Part shown: in pieces, positions 10,741 to 25,050 of the stretch
Position numbering within the stretch: the stretch's first letter is position 1
Layout of the letters: every line of letters starts with the position of its first letter
Source of the DNA: Callaeas wilsoni
Taxonomy: Eukaryota > Chordata > Aves > Passeriformes > Callaeidae
NCBI GenBank assembly: GCA_013398955.1
Contig: VWPU01011666.1
Location: 68,481 to 132,480, forward strand
Direction: 5' to 3'
DNA: 64,000 nt
Translations under genes and position numbers: made by a program
The notes under the pieces: generated by a model
Databases searched by the model: none
Told to the model about the DNA's origin: nothing
The model's input: only the letters and a program-made list of their open reading frames with translations

Positions 10741-13700
10741 ATCTGTGAAGATATGACTTGGTTTTAAAGACAGAAACACCCCTGCACATAAGCTACAAAA
10801 TAAATGAAGCTGCCTGGGACATGAAAGCTAACAGTCCCTTCTGTCTGAACACTTAGAAACCAGAGTTCAGCTGCTTTCCAAAAGTCAAATTGACTCATGA
10901 AACCAGAGATTTTCTTAATCAGAATTTCTCTTAATGTCTTCACCAGCATTTCAGTACCAAGGTTTGTTGACCTTGAGAAAGCAAAGATTGACAGACTGCC
11001 TGTTTGTCTTGAGAATTGTTTGATAGAATGGCCACAGTGTGCATTTTTGTGTGACTTGATGCATGGCTGAGCTTCTCACCTCTGACTCTCATCGGCCATT
11101 AACCTGACAATCAATTAAGAAGAGGAAAGGAAATTTCACATTATTGCTGTACTACTTGAAAGCATTTTTTCTACCTTGTAGCATGGAGTTTCCTAGATCT
11201 GTTAAAACACATATATATTATATATAAATATACATCTCTGTTTACAAAGTTATTAATTTCAATTACTGCTGCAAACTTCTGCTGCTTAAAAGGTCTAGGA
11301 GATCTCAGATCTATTCACTCCACCTTACCCACTGTATTACAAATGTATTTGTAAGCACATACAATTGTAAAGTTGACTTCTATAGTCAGAACGCTGCTTC
11401 TGATTTTGCTGAATACTTTTTCCTTGCGGATGAGATAGCAACTCCCTAATCCATTTCAGAATTAGGAGTAAGGGAAGAATTATTTCTCTACATCCTTTTA
11501 AACTCTGTTTGTTTTAAAAAAGTGCATGACTCATGGTGGTTAAATATTTAACTGTTTCACTAATGAGCTGAATCCTAACACGCAAGTATGAAAACACGTG
11601 TCACTGCGTCTGAAAAAATCCCACTCATATCCAAGGAGCTTTTCAAAAATTTTATATATATATATTAATACATATAGAAATACACATGTTAGGAATCCAT
11701 AAAGTAAGTTGCTGTTTCGAGTCTATTCTGCACACACGTTTAGTGTTCTGGGTAGAGATATGTGGGGGTTGGGGCTTGGTTGTGTGGGTTTTTTTTTCCT
11801 TTTTATCAAAAGAATTGCAGTAATTCAACCCCAGATGTGCCTGTTATTGTATTAATTATAACAGTGACATAATAGTACAATTATACCCTGTGGGACTAGG
11901 CTACACTGACATGTGCAACCACGTGCCCACCATCACTTCAAAGACAGAAAGAGATTGAAGATACTACCCCACCCTGCTCCTCATTCCTGCACTACTCACC
12001 TTGGAGATTACCACCCACAAAGCCCAACAACAGTAACCTGTTGTGGAAGTACTCTTTGCCCTCTTTGTTACAACCACAGCAGGTTTAACCATCTTGGGTG
12101 GCAAAAATGAAAAAGGCTTTCTGGGGCAGCTGGGCACTGCAGCAGACTACGAAAGCGAGCACAGCACGGTCCAGCTCCGGGCAGTGGTAAATCCCACGGA
12201 GGGGCTGCAGCAAAGAGCCAGCAGATCACTGCTTCTTAAGCTTTTCCAGAGAGACATGCTTCTGCAAACCTACCTACACCCTGCCTGTTCTAGCTGAGTT
12301 GGAACAAAACAGCTTTTGTTTGCAGAGATGGCCTAGCTGCCAGCTCGGGTTCAATAACCAGCTCTGGATTATGGTAGGCAGGCCTAGACCTGTAGGATAA
12401 ATTCGATCTCAGCCAAGTTGGCCCCAATCAGCTGTCAGGCTGCAACCCTGCTATCCTGCAGCAAAACAGATGAAAACTAAACATAAAATGCTACTTAATT
12501 CATTATTCAGTCAAATCAATACATGAGAGGCACAAATGTCAGTGTGTTAAATAAGTGCCAAAATCTCAGCTTTTATGGGGCAAAAAAAGAAAAAAAACCC
12601 CAATCCCAAAACCTTCACAGTTCTAAGTTAAGAAATGAGACAAGAAGTGAAATATATTTTCCTTTTCAGTGTTGTGACTGCTGAGGCCCATCACAGAACC
12701 AGAATGCTTGAAGCAGGCCAAAGCTGGGACTTCTGGAAGTTGTGTTTTCTCTGCCTCTGTGCCTGGCTGTGCAAGAGCCCACTCAGAACTTCCTTCCCCT
12801 CACCTTTTCAAACGCTTTGTCTGTTTAGGCTGCAAGGCCTATGAGGGTAGGAGCTGTCTGTCAGAGCATGTGGCTCCACACTCTCCTAGGTGTTGTACTT
12901 GGTCTTACAGACAGGGCCTTTGGAATGGGCTGTAATGGAAACAACAATAATGTCCTTTCTCAGAAGAATAACACGAGTCTGCTTGTAAATTGTGCTGCAG
13001 ATAAAGTTTCCATCACACTTTAACTATCAAAAGCTAACAAATCTTACTCTACAGTTCCACAAACAGTTTAAGCCAGAACTGTTGCCAAAAGAAGCAATCT
13101 CATCTGGCCAAAAAAAAGGTTAATTTGAACCCATCTGGGTTCTCCAAGGCAATTGACAACAGAGCTGCATAAATGCTTGTGTTGGCACAAGGAATGGAGC
13201 AGCAGGATCATTTCTTCAGGTGGCAGTGCCAGTTTATGTAGGCTGAAACCCGCTCTTGAAAGTGTAGCCTGGGTTCACTGAAGGATTTATCTCACAAAGC
13301 CAACTTAGAGTGGAAAAGCTATGGATCACCCAATTTTACACATAAAACTGCTAATATTCACCTCCCAGGAATGCTGCGAGGTTAAGCACATTCGTGTTTG
13401 TAAGGCATTACAGAAGTAAGATTAGTAAATATTTAATTTTCTCTCCTCCCTTTCGCCCAGGCTTGGCCACTAAGTATAACTCATTCCGAGCTCCATATAC
13501 TAAATCAATGACTTGGAGCAGCTCCTAGAAGGTAGCTGTCAAGCTCCCTGCCTGTGGGCCAGATGGAGGTCAGTCATCACACGCACGCAATCCCATTTAA
13601 AACCGTTCTGCAACGCTGCAGCCAAAACGGCATCTAAATGCATTGTACCCACCCGTGCTGCAGGGAACCATGGAATAGACAAATTACCTCTACAGCAGAC

Positions 13701-15108
13701 ATCTTTTCTCACCTTGATCTGGGGAACAGCTGCAGAGGAATAAAGGACAAGTAAATCAACTCCTTTTGCATGCACTCCACGTGCAAACACATCCTGTCAA
13801 GCTGACAGAAAAAACAACGAAAATAAGTGTTTCTGAAAGGTACCTTAATAAGGATGTTAACAACATGCTGGAGGAAAAAAAGAGGTCAGCCTCAGTGTCA
13901 TTAGCATAAGGGAAACCATCAAAGTGAGGCAGCACATAGCTTGCTTTCACAGACTGGGTGTGAAAACAGGCATTTTGGTTATTTTGTTAGTACTTCAAAG
14001 TCCGGCTGTTTCTGAGTGCTAAAAACAGCTCTTGGTTACCCATCATCTTAAAAATATGCTCATGGCCAATGGGTTAGGTGGAAATACCTGATGTAAACAA
14101 TGCACTAAGGTACAGGTCCCTGAAATCAGTGATCAACGGGGATAGCTGAGCAGCGCAGAGGTTTTAGGACATTTATCCCAATTTGGTCCCTAGAGGGAAC
14201 TCAGAAGCCTACAGAACTTACTCTGCTGCAGAGCCTCTGACTGCTGTGGCTATCAGGGCACATGGGCACCCATCCTTGTTTGCTCCCAAGGCACAAGGAC
14301 ACGCCACGAACACGGAACAGAAAACGCGGTACGTGGCAGCTCTCTGGGCTATCAAGACTTCTCCAGCAGCTCAGTACAAACACCATGTTCTGAGCTCCAC
14401 AACTAAATTCCTTTATTTTATAAGCTGAGATAAAGTGTAAGTGCCCATGCTAAATACTACTAGCCACTGAATCAACAGGTCTAATAAACTTCCACAAGGC
14501 CTTTCTGATTACTGAGATAAAGTAGAATTGGGCCCCATAGTACAACAGGAGCAATCCTAGAAACTCTTTGTGCAAGACGAGTTTAACACAACTCATGCTT
14601 CAGTCATGATGACATTTTTTATACCACCAAAATAAAAGTAAATTAGATAAAAATACATTTAAAACATTAAATGTGAGATAAATACAGTTTGCAGTTACAT
14701 AAATCAAACTCATGCTTCCTAGGTTCCCCTGAAGTACAAGCAGACTCTGTTGAAGAAATCTTTCCTATTACACCCTGATCCTGTTAATATTTATGCACAC
14801 AGGAAGCTCCACTGAAGTCATGATGACGACTCACACACACAAAGTTAAACACACTGCACAATTGCAAGTCTCCTGCCATAAAAACTTCACGTATAAACGT
14901 AGAATGTAATTTAGTTGCCTCTGCACATATACATTAAAAAAAAAGAACAAACCAGCATACAGACTTGCCTTCCCCCCTCCCCCCAACCTCGTCTAAAGCC
15001 ATGGAATAAACTCTCAGTAGGGCAGAATTGCCAGAGGCTCTACTCAATACAAATTAAATCCAGCTAGAAGTATTTTTTGTCAAATTATTACTGAAAAAAG
15101 AAATGTTC

Positions 15109-15132
15109 TATATATAAATATATATATATATA
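15109..15132. repeat. TA-rich microsatellite
   Basis: A (TA)n run with one AA interruption. Similar short TA runs lie at 11206-11232 and 11653-11665. Confidence 0.8.
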
Positions 15133-17753
15133 AAGAAGCATATACATAAATACATGTGAAGAAATAAGAGTATTCTCCCCACGTTGTTCTCTATCTGTGC
15201 ACAAAGTCAGATATTTGTCACTTTTTTCATGGCCTGGCAAATTTCTAACAGGATTTTCATTTACTCATTCTCCCTCAAAGAGCAGTTAATGCTCAGTGCC
15301 GAGATGCACTTTAGTCCTGTCAAACACAGAAGTCAAGAACCAAAATAATGAAGCTTTTTAGAAAACAAACTCATAGAAGTTTACTTTAGAAACTGCCAAG
15401 AAAAAGAAAGCCACCAAGAAGTCCAGTTAATTTTGGGGTTTTAGCCAGTTAATTGAACCCACTTAACCCAACATCGCAAAATAAAGTTCTTAATGCATTC
15501 AATTGAAGTTATTTTCTCTCTGCTAACTCCTGGAACCTCCTTTCTTCTTGGGCACTGGCACTCGCTGCTTTTCTGCACTACAGTTACACCACACCTGCAG
15601 AGTTTATTCCAGTTTTGCCTACCAAGGGCCACTTAAAGCCATTCAAGAGCCACCAGCTAGTGACAGCTGGCAAATTCAAACCTGTCTCAGTAGTCTATCA
15701 TATGTAATCAATTGCAAATAGAACTTCAACAGACTCATCCCATTATTTCCTAGCTAATTCCCCCTGGGAAAACAAGCCGGCAAGCTTCCACTTTGAATCA
15801 TGAAGCTAGTTTTGCCCCTGTCTCTCCTCCCAGCTTCTCCCTTTACCCTCCCTTTGCCTCAGTTCACTGCACTGTTTCAGTTTTTCGGCTTGATATCCGT
15901 TATGTTATGTCAGCTGTTACGTTACGCTTAAAACAATAGACTCCAGCTGGCTGAGGTCAGATGTGAAAACAAGGACCTAACAAAGCCAGAGACCCTCCAG
16001 TTATACTGAAATTGAGATACACACTGAATGTAGCACTTAATGACAAACTACTTTCCAGACATTTGGGCAAAGCATAAAGGAAACACCTGTCACTGCAAAC
16101 ATTACACACTAATCCAGATAAACCCTAAATTTAAAAATCTTTCTTTTCACTGCTTGGCTATACCGTGCACCAGTATTCCACAGCTTTAAATTTTTTTTCC
16201 AAGATGAAATTTGTATTACTCTGCTTGTTTACTAAAATAATAAATAGTGAGAAACATGTATAATTTCAAAGAAAATATGTTTACTATGTTTCTTTTGGAG
16301 TTTACCAAGCAAATGTTACAAGTTTGACATGGATTTACACCCCAGAAAAGTTTAGTCAAACCTTAACCCTTAAGTAGGAAGCTTGACAAAAGTGAATAAT
16401 AAATGTAACTGTGAATGAAACATACCTTTTTCAGTGATGGCATTTTCTTAGCTGTACCTTTGAACTCGATTTAGTGGAATGTACCTATTCTTAAAAGTAA
16501 AGAAACAAACCACTAGTCTACTGTGTGACTTATGAAGGCAAACACGAGCTCTTGAGAACACGTGAAAAACTAATAACTCCAGAGAAAATATCCCCTGTAT
16601 ATCAAAGCCCTGCATACAATTTAAAAGCAATGTTTCCTGAAGACTTGCACATTACTGCAGCTCGTATATGACAAGCTGGGACGCTCGCTCTGTGCAAAAG
16701 GACAACGTGGCACCCTGCTCATTTCGGTCTCTGGCAAAGACCTCCACGCTGCCAGGGAGGAAGATCACCATGTCAGATCATGTGGGCCACCAAGCAGCCA
16801 GCAGACGGCACCAATCCATCACCAGTGGCTTGTGCTGGCCCACAATCTGTCACCGGCCCCACCCTGATCTCAAGAAAGGTCGCTCTTCCCAGAGCACATC
16901 TTAGTCTTCAGAGTTTGAGTCCCAACAAATGCCCAGTGCTTCACAGCCACCTCATCCCAAAGGGGATAAATGCTAAATGCCGATTCCTTCATGCACGGCG
17001 ATGCAGTTGCAGACTTTATTTTAAATGACAGTGTTCAGTTATGCCACCGCACAACTCCAGGCACAGAAAGCCCAGAGAAGGGATTTTTCTTTTTGAAGTT
17101 CATAGAAAAGACAGAAACAGAAGTGATCAATTTTCTACATCCAAGCCATTCCATTGTAGCAGACTAAAATAAGAATTCAAACCCTTGGATCTTCTAGATG
17201 AAATGTATGGATACATGTAAAAAGAGGTTTGGGCTTTTTCTATAAAAACTGCTGCTTATTCTTATCATATACATCTAAAGGCCATTTTTGGTGGTAACTT
17301 TAGAGAAATTTAGAAAAATAAACTTCTTCTTTTATCCCAACTGAGTAGGAAGCATCTAACAATACCAAGAGTGTACCTGGCAGGGCATAACATTTTCCTC
17401 CATGCAAATGCTTGCCCAATTCATTTCACTCAAAGCTTTAATTGTTCTCTTTTTTTTTTCTAAAAGCCATCCACACGATGAGCAATAACGTAGACCAAAC
17501 GACATGAATTTTGTGGCTACCGCCACACACGGTTGCCAGTTTTCTCTGGCACCAACGTTTACATGGCCTTTTTTCTCCCATCTCTCTCTCCACAAATTAT
17601 CGTTGCTAATTACTCGTATAAAATTCCCCAAGCCCATGTGAAAAAACATTTCTTTATTAAGAGTTCACTTCTTCCAAAATATACTTTTATCTAATTCAGG
17701 GCACCAGCCAAGGTCAGAAGCAGACACCCCAGGAAAACACGGCACGGTCCAAT

Positions 17754-17768
17754 GCTGCCCTCTGCAGA
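17754..17768 (-). promoter_or_regulatory. Candidate CTCF-like motif
   Basis: The minus strand reads TCTGCAGAGGGCAGC, matching 13 of 15 positions of the CTCF core CCASYAGRKGGCRSY as judged by eye. It lies in intron 2. No occupancy evidence is available. Confidence 0.3.
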
Positions 17769-19792
17769 TTTCAAAGGGAAACTCCAGCGCCCTTCTACAG
17801 GTTTTTGATTTTTAGCACATGTCAAAACAAAACCAGCTCATCTCTCCCTTACTGGTCTTAGCATGCTTTCATTCCATATCATTCTTCATTCCTCACTTGC
17901 ATTCCTCCTCAACTCAGATTTCATCTACACCAAACCAGACCAAGAGGCTTGTCTTTTTTTTTGGTAATAAAAAAGCACCCATTTAATGAAATTGGTTCAG
18001 CTGTCCCTAATAGACAGCCTTATTTCCATGTTAGAAGCATCTGATTTGGCTCCCTTTGACCTGCTCAGAATGGACACAAAGCAGAATTTAAGCATGTTCA
18101 CGCAACCTTCTGAACCAAATGAATTAAATCCTTTTAACATCACATTTACATTAAACGCATAACTCTCCTCAGCAGGCCAGGGGAGTTGACAAGGGATTGC
18201 TTTGAGAACAGCTGGAACAAGTTAAGATCTTACTACCAGCAAGATTTCAAACCAATGCAGCTGATTTTGCAGGGAGGCAGATTAGAAGCACTCCCGTTAT
18301 CTCGCAGCACAGCTCAGCAATAAACATCACAATCAGGGGCTGAAGTGCAGCCAGAAACACCTGGGTGCACATTCAGAGGAAGATCCGTGTTCCAGCTACT
18401 CGTTATACTGTTGCCTCATTAAAAGCTGGGAGGGCAATTTTAATTTCTAATCATGTTTTCTGAGCCTTCAAATCACTCACAACTGGCCTTGCTCCTACAA
18501 ACGAAAATGTAAAAAAGCCAACTTTGACTGAAAGCTGGGATTCTCCACTTCAGCTGTCAGTGGAAGGACAGAAAGGACAGGCTTCAGTGAGTGACTCCCT
18601 GGACAGGTCTCTCTGCAGGTCCAACAAGGGAAAAGGATTAAAGACCATAAATCCACTAGACATCTCCTACACCAGCTGCCCTCACTTTGTGTCAGACCAG
18701 GGGACATTGCTGAGACCGCAAAGACAAATTTTTCCCTTTCTCAGCTACATTTGTTCTTCCGAGTCTGTAGACTGGATTGGTATGTAGAGCTGTCAACCAT
18801 GCATCCTTTACAAACATTAAATCCATTTAATTTTTCAAAAGGATGAAAATGCACCAATGCAGATTGTGAGTCTGCATTTTGGCCTTCTTAAGCAAGGAAG
18901 ATAATCAGGAAAGAGAAATGCTGGAACCCCTTTGAACTGTGCATTCTCTGTGAAGACCACCTTTAGAAGCAAAAGCTGTAGATATTTTCCTTTTACTTTC
19001 CCAGAAGACCCACAAAACACTCCAGAAAGCAAAAACAAAGATTTATACCCAAAACAAAACATTATATGAAAAAGGCAATCTAAACTAGATTTTCTACGGC
19101 CCTAGACTATGTGCCAGATTCTCATAATTGTAGGAACAATTTCAATGCCAATAAAGTAAAGTAAACATTAATAAACCAAAACTATTGCTTTTGTATCTTA
19201 ATTTGTATTTTTAAAAGCTTAAATATTGTTTAATCTCTTCAATAAGAAGTATGCTAAAGTAGAAAATGAACTCAAAACAGAAAGCTAGAAAGACCTTAAA
19301 TTTTCATCATAAAAACATAGCCTTTTTTTTTCCGTTTTATTTTGTTGGAATCAATATTGAAATGAGATTCCTACCAGAAAATAGCTTTTTCAGGCACACT
19401 AAATATCCCTTGGTTCAGCAGAATATTTAATCCCCTTGGATCAGGCATTTGGATTTTCTTAGATCATGCTGAGATAACAGCATTCTGCTGTGTTCTGGCA
19501 CCATAAAATCCTTGCTTATGAAAATAAAAGAAAAATATGGCCTCTCTGGGAACATACATCTCTGCACTACTTTTTTCCATAGTTTAGACATTGTAGTCTC
19601 AAAATCAATTTTTACACAGATATACCACATTCTCTTTATGAGTCATGGCAAAAGCTCTCCCGCACCACTGTTTTACACGGGCCAAGTGTACACAGGGCTC
19701 TTCAAAATGATGATGCTTTCACAGTCTTGGCTCAGACTCCAGCTCACGCTGGGCAAGTGCCAACGCGTAACTGGAGTCAAACCCCCTCCGAC

Positions 19793-19807
19793 AGCACCAT
19801 CTAGTGA
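19793..19807 (-). promoter_or_regulatory. Candidate CTCF-like motif (CACTAGATGGTGCTG)
   Basis: The minus strand reads TCACTAGATGGTGCT, 13 of 15 matches to the CTCF core. The CTAGATGG form is a common CTCF variant. Same orientation as the 17754 site, in intron 2. Confidence 0.3.
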
Positions 19808-21824
19808 AAAAAAGAGAAAATAAACACATGCAAATTTAAACAGTTTTCACTGCATTCTGGAAACGAACAAAAGGCCAATTCTCTCCTAATCTCCCATTAC
19901 AACTGCATTTAGGTATAGCTTTCATCAAGGCTCTTTGCCTCGTGAAGTGTGGTGACAAGTAGAGAAAGATTCAGCAGCTAATTGTGAGCTTTTTGTCTAA
20001 ATCTGGAACACCACTTGGAACACATATAAACTTGCCCTTGTTTATTTTTCCAATGTTAAGCTTGCGTTTTTCTTGCTTTTATGAGAAATAGAAGCGTTTT
20101 TTAATGCTCTAAAATTATTGATAGCATAACATCTTCTCTTTTGTGCTGTGCTTGTGGGAGGTGATATTTTAAGACAAGCAGCTCCAGAATAAAATCAAAA
20201 TAATATACACATGTAATCTCAACAACTTTTTTAGCTTTTATTTTCATATTATTGTAGTATCTTTTATGACTATTAGTGAAGCATGAAATTCTTTTTCATT
20301 AAAAAGGGCACACTCAGCTTCTATCTGTAACTTCAATGTGACGAGGCTCTCTGCTTTCAAAAAGACTACTTGCTGAAACTATGCAGGTGCTCAGACCTTT
20401 TACAGGGTCAGAGCCAAGTACTTTGGCTATTTGGAGGAAATAAAGCAGTATAGCTCTTAATTGTGGGTGCTTTTAATGGTCTTGTTTAACCAGTTTTCCA
20501 GTCAGGAGAAACAGATTCTGTTATTTTTCCAATGCATAACTTCAATGCCATTCAACTCCAGTTTCAGGGGATTACTTGAGGTCTCAAAACCACAAACTCT
20601 ACATGGCCAAAGTTCCTCCATTCTCACTGCCCAGTTAAGCCCAAGCCATCTTCAGGATTCCCACACTCCTGGTAGGTTGCTGGTACACTGCTGCTCCTTT
20701 GAGCTCTCTCTCATTTAGTATTAGTTTGTCAATCAAATGGCTTGCCCTTCTTTGCTCAGCTACCCTGACAATGTTACCTACTTGAATTGTCTGGCTCCAA
20801 ATAAAAATCATTACAGTCAAATTATTAAAAATCCTTCTATAGACACAAAACAGAAATTAACTCCTTCTTTCCTAAGTTTTCATGTCTCCTTACAGCACAA
20901 TTTGATTTGGAAGATTGCACTCTTTTCCTGTTTCGTGTCTTAATCCCTACATGCTGTTACACTTTATTTTACTTCCTTCTTTCTGTTTTGCAGTGTCTCT
21001 TCAACTAGCCCTCTGTGATTAAATCTCCCCCTAAGAATTCAGTTACATCTAGTTTTGACAACTTGTAATGCCATCTTAAAGTCAAAGAAAGATCTCTTAA
21101 GAATAAGAGAATAGGAAATCTCACTGGGTAGACGCCAACAGGAACAAGATTCTGACATTTATATTTGTGTTTCAAGATGCCACAACTCCTTGGAAAGTCC
21201 CACCAAAACTGGATAGAGCAGAGAGCACATTGGCCCATCTACTGCTTTGGATTGATGGCTCCCCATAATCCCCACAGGTTTCATCAAAATTACCACAGTT
21301 AATCCTTTAAGAAAACAACATCAGACTGTGCCAATATTGAACAAACAGACAACCGCTTATTTCCCATAAAAACCATGACAGTAGGATCTCAATTTTAGAA
21401 ATTAACCACAGTTTTTCCTCACTATGTAGAACAGGAACACTGATACATCATTCACCAATTTTCTCACTAGTTAGCAAGAGAATACAGAACAGTAGAAATA
21501 CACAACCTGCACTGGATATTACGCACACGGTGTGTAATCCTGAATGCTTTGCATGCACCTTACACTGCCTGTATTACCCAGCTACAGACAGCAGACGCTG
21601 CACACAGGATAAACAAACAAAAACAAGCTCCATGATTTCACAGGCTGGGAGCGGGGAATGAAACCTTACTACTTATGTTGTCACTAGAAGTTGTTTCACT
21701 GGGACAACACATATGTAAAATATTATGATATATTGCAAAGATGAGTGAGACATTACCAGGAGTTAAATTCATCCACAGACATTGGCAGAAGTCATGGATA
21801 AAAAAAACCTACTAGTTATGGAGT

Positions 21825-21855
21825 AATAAACCCAAAGCAACTTAAAGCTATACAG

Positions 21856-21896
<41 letters not shown>
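21825..21896 (+). repeat. AATAAA signal followed by a 41-nt poly(A) tract
   Basis: An AATAAA hexamer (21825-21830) is followed after 25 nt by 41 uninterrupted A residues (21856-21896). This spacing is that of a polyadenylated transcript end. The sequence upstream is not recognised as any mRNA, and I found no target-site duplication of GCACTGAAAG nearby. It may be a processed retrocopy end or an expanded homopolymer. Antisense to KCNQ1, 1.1 kb downstream of exon 2. Confidence 0.6.
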
Positions 21897-21897
<1 letters not shown>

Positions 21898-22946
21898 CAC
21901 TGAAAGAAATAAATAAATGTATGGATGCTCTTAGCTGGTACTAATTATGTTACACCTCGGAGTTCAAACACCTTACAAGTTAGTTAAAAATAATAAACAA
22001 GAAGAAAGGCACTTATATAGAAATAGTGTGATTGACACTAAATTTAATATGCTATATTCCTATTTTTACAGCATTCATATGAGATATAGAACCTCAGCAT
22101 ATTTAATAGATAAATAAACAAAAATTATTAGAATTGATGGGGCTCTTAAGTGAACTTTTTCATGTTAATAGTGGTAATATACATGATGATATTACTGGAG
22201 CATTGCTACAATACCTGTTTTGAACAAATATTTAAATCTTTAGGAGAATTTTCTCAATATAGTGACAGTGTTTCCACAAGTTAAATAATGGTCATTTATC
22301 TATAAATCAAAGAAATCAACGATTTAGCAGGGGGTATACCACTAGTGAGGTAAAACAAATTTATAAAAGTTTGGCTGTTTAAAATCATATGCCTCTCCAA
22401 CCTCAAAACTAAGGCTCTCCAATGAAATCTAAGCTGGCAGGACACTAATACTCCTGAAGCATTTGTTGATACATTTTTGTTGCAGCACTGGCGGACTATA
22501 AACATGGTGACTGCGTTTTCTCTTCTGAAGGGAAAGAGCATAAGACAGGCAGAGCAAGTTGTCTTAAAGTCAATGAACATGAGTTTTCCACTTGTGAAAC
22601 GAAGCTGGATATGACATTAGCTAAATGAAAGGACTTCCACTTACTTTTTCCCCCTGCTTTGGCCAGGTGTCTGGTCTTCAGCACGGCTGAAAAAGGTATT
22701 AACCCAAGAAATAGAAGGGATTCAAGCTTAATTAGAAGAACTATATATGTTGGACACACCACAGATGTCCTCAGTATAGGCCACAGAGGCTACCACTTCA
22801 TTTTTGGGCTGCCACGACTTTTGCTGTTGCTGTAGCTTTACAGACTCATTAGGGAAAAGCAGAAAAGTCTCTTGTCAATTAAACCATAAGGAACATTCTG
22901 CTCGATGTGGTGTTAGCTCAGGAGATCAGAATTTGTACATTAATCA

Positions 22947-23141
<195 letters not shown>

Positions 23142-23467
23142 TCACAAATCATCTGTTTACACTGAAATGGCATTGGTATTGGATTATCCCAAAAAACATA
23201 GCTGGTAAATTTTGCATGATGCTGCTTCCTGTTGGATAGTTTATTTCTCTTCAGACACTGAGGTTTTGTGTTGGACAATATCAAATGAAACCACATGGTA
23301 ACACTAGCTTTCGCCTACCTCTGAGACTTGCTGTTTCCTGGCCCCTCATGAAAACAACATTCCTTGCTCTTTCCCATTGTAAGGACTACTATGGCTGAAT
23401 CACCACACAAACCCCAAACATGTTTCAAATATTTGCCTTTTTGCTGATCCAAAGCCCAATAAACTGG

Positions 23468-23485
23468 AAAAAAAAAAAAAAAAAA
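23468..23485 (+). repeat. 18-nt poly(A) run
   Basis: Eighteen consecutive A residues preceded by AATAAACTGG. The AATAAA hexamer (23458-23463) ends only 4 nt before the run, too close for a normal cleavage site. It lies in intron 1 about 410 bp from exon 2. Confidence 0.7.
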
Positions 23486-23587
23486 TCACAGCTAAGCCAA
23501 AGTTTAATAGGCTCTGCTATACTGTCTTTTATAATTGATCCCTAAAAGGCTCCAAACAAATAAAGTCTGACATTTGGTATTTGAAAC

Positions 23588-24200
23588 ACAAACTGGTTTG
23601 GTCTGATTCCATCTAGTTCTAAACCCCTGCCATGGGCAGAGTCACCTACCGTTAAACCAGGTTGATCAGAGCCTCGTCCAGCCTGGCCTTGAACACTTTC
23701 AGGAATGGAGCATTCACAGCTTCCCAGGTGCTTCACAACCTGTGCAGTGCCTCACCACACTCACAAGTAAGGATTTTTTTCCCTAATATCTAACCTAAAC
23801 CTAGTCTCTTTCAGTACAAAGCCATTCCCCTCGTCCTGTCACTACATGCCAAGTCCCTCTCCCATCTTTCCTGCAGGTTCCCTTCAAGCACTGGAAGGCC
23901 ACAATTAGGGCACCCTGAAGCCTTCTCTTTGCTAGGCTGAATAGTGCAAATTCTCTCAGACTTTCCTCATAGTGGAGATGCTCCATCCCTTATATGCCCC
24001 TCCCCTGGACTCATTCCAACAGGTCCATGTCCCTCCTGTGCTGGGGATCCCAGAGCTGGGTGCAGCACTGCAGGTGGGGTCTCACCACAGCAGCACAGAG
24101 AGGCAGAACCCCCTCTCTCAGCCTGCTGCCCATGATGCTGTTGGCTTTCTGGGCTGCAAACACCCACTTGTCCTTAGGGAGGGGGTCCTGGTTTCCAGCC
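23588..24200 (-). mobile_element. CR1 LINE, 5'-truncated degraded copy
   Basis: This is a second CR1 tail, again the reverse complement on the plus strand. It contains 'cccctgccatgggcagag', 'cagcctggccttgaacac', the 'gaagccttctctttgctagg' block and 'ggctttctgggctgc' near the 5' limit. The reading frame is broken by indels and stops, so this copy looks older or more decayed than the one at 10.1 kb. It sits in intron 1 about 0.5 kb upstream of exon 2, in the sense orientation of KCNQ1. The right boundary is approximate. Confidence 0.9.
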
Positions 24201-24965
24201 TAAGATTTGGGACAGCCAGTGAGTTGCAGGAAACAGCCTAAATGTCTGTAAACTCCCAGAAATCCTCTTCCCCCATGTGGGGAGCAAGGCTGCTCTGCCC
24301 TGCAGCCTCTGCCTTCAAACCCTTTCCCTGAGCAGCTTCAGCTGTGCCCACCACCCCACAGGACTGCTGCTTCCCCTAAAGGAACACAAAGCATTTGGGA
24401 AGCAAACCATTTAACACACAAACTGGGTGCTATCCACCGCACACTAGCCATAGGCAGCTTCCAGTTCCAAAAGAATGGTTTTTCTTTTAAAAATCACAAC
24501 ATGAGCAATCAACAAGACTGAAAACATCCACTTGTTAAACACAGAGTTAGTTGTTAGGGCTATTTCTCCCAATTCTGTTGAGACAAGTAACACCGATCCT
24601 TTGCACTCCACTGAAACTTCCTGCAAAATCCAGTAACTAAATCACCCATCCTGTTAGACATCTCTAAAACAGTCAACCATTTTTTTTAACTCAAAAAAAC
24701 CCACAACCAAAAAGAACTGACATAACAAAACTGAACTCAAGAGAAGTATTAAACTAGAACATCAGATTGGCATAGCTCAACCAAAGTCATCCAGAGTATC
24801 TACCTTTATTCATATAAGTGAGCACATTTTTGGGTGGATCTTTTGAAAGACCAAGCACTCAAGGAAACAAAACTGTGTTAAGGTTGACATAAGCTATGCC
24901 ACTCAATGATTGCTTTGAGATACAGAGTATGCAAGTCCAAAGCACACATAGCAAAATGATGCCTG

Positions 24966-25050
24966 AATCACAGAACCATTAAGGTTGGAAAAGACCTCTC
25001 AGATCAAGTCTGACCTTTGAGATTACCGAGTCCAGCCCTTGAGGTTGTAC
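24966..25050 (-). mobile_element. CR1 tail fragment, different subfamily
   Basis: The plus strand reads 'gaatcacagaaccattaagg', then 'ttggaaaagacctctcagat', the typical reverse-complement end of CR1 subfamilies other than the one above. The match fades after about 80 bp. Only the 3' tip is present, in the same orientation as KCNQ1. The subfamily cannot be assigned by eye. Confidence 0.75.

Noticed and set aside
12880..12915. Minus-strand CKTKY, resembling the CRSKY of exon 3
   Set aside because: Neighbouring residues are unrelated and no splice context is present.
14972..14984. C6-T-C6 run, considered as a minus-strand G-quadruplex
   Set aside because: Two six-base runs cannot supply four tracts with loops.
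23458..23485. AATAAA plus A18 as a second retrocopy end
   Set aside because: The signal is only 4 nt from the A run, too close for normal cleavage, and upstream sequence is not transcript-like.
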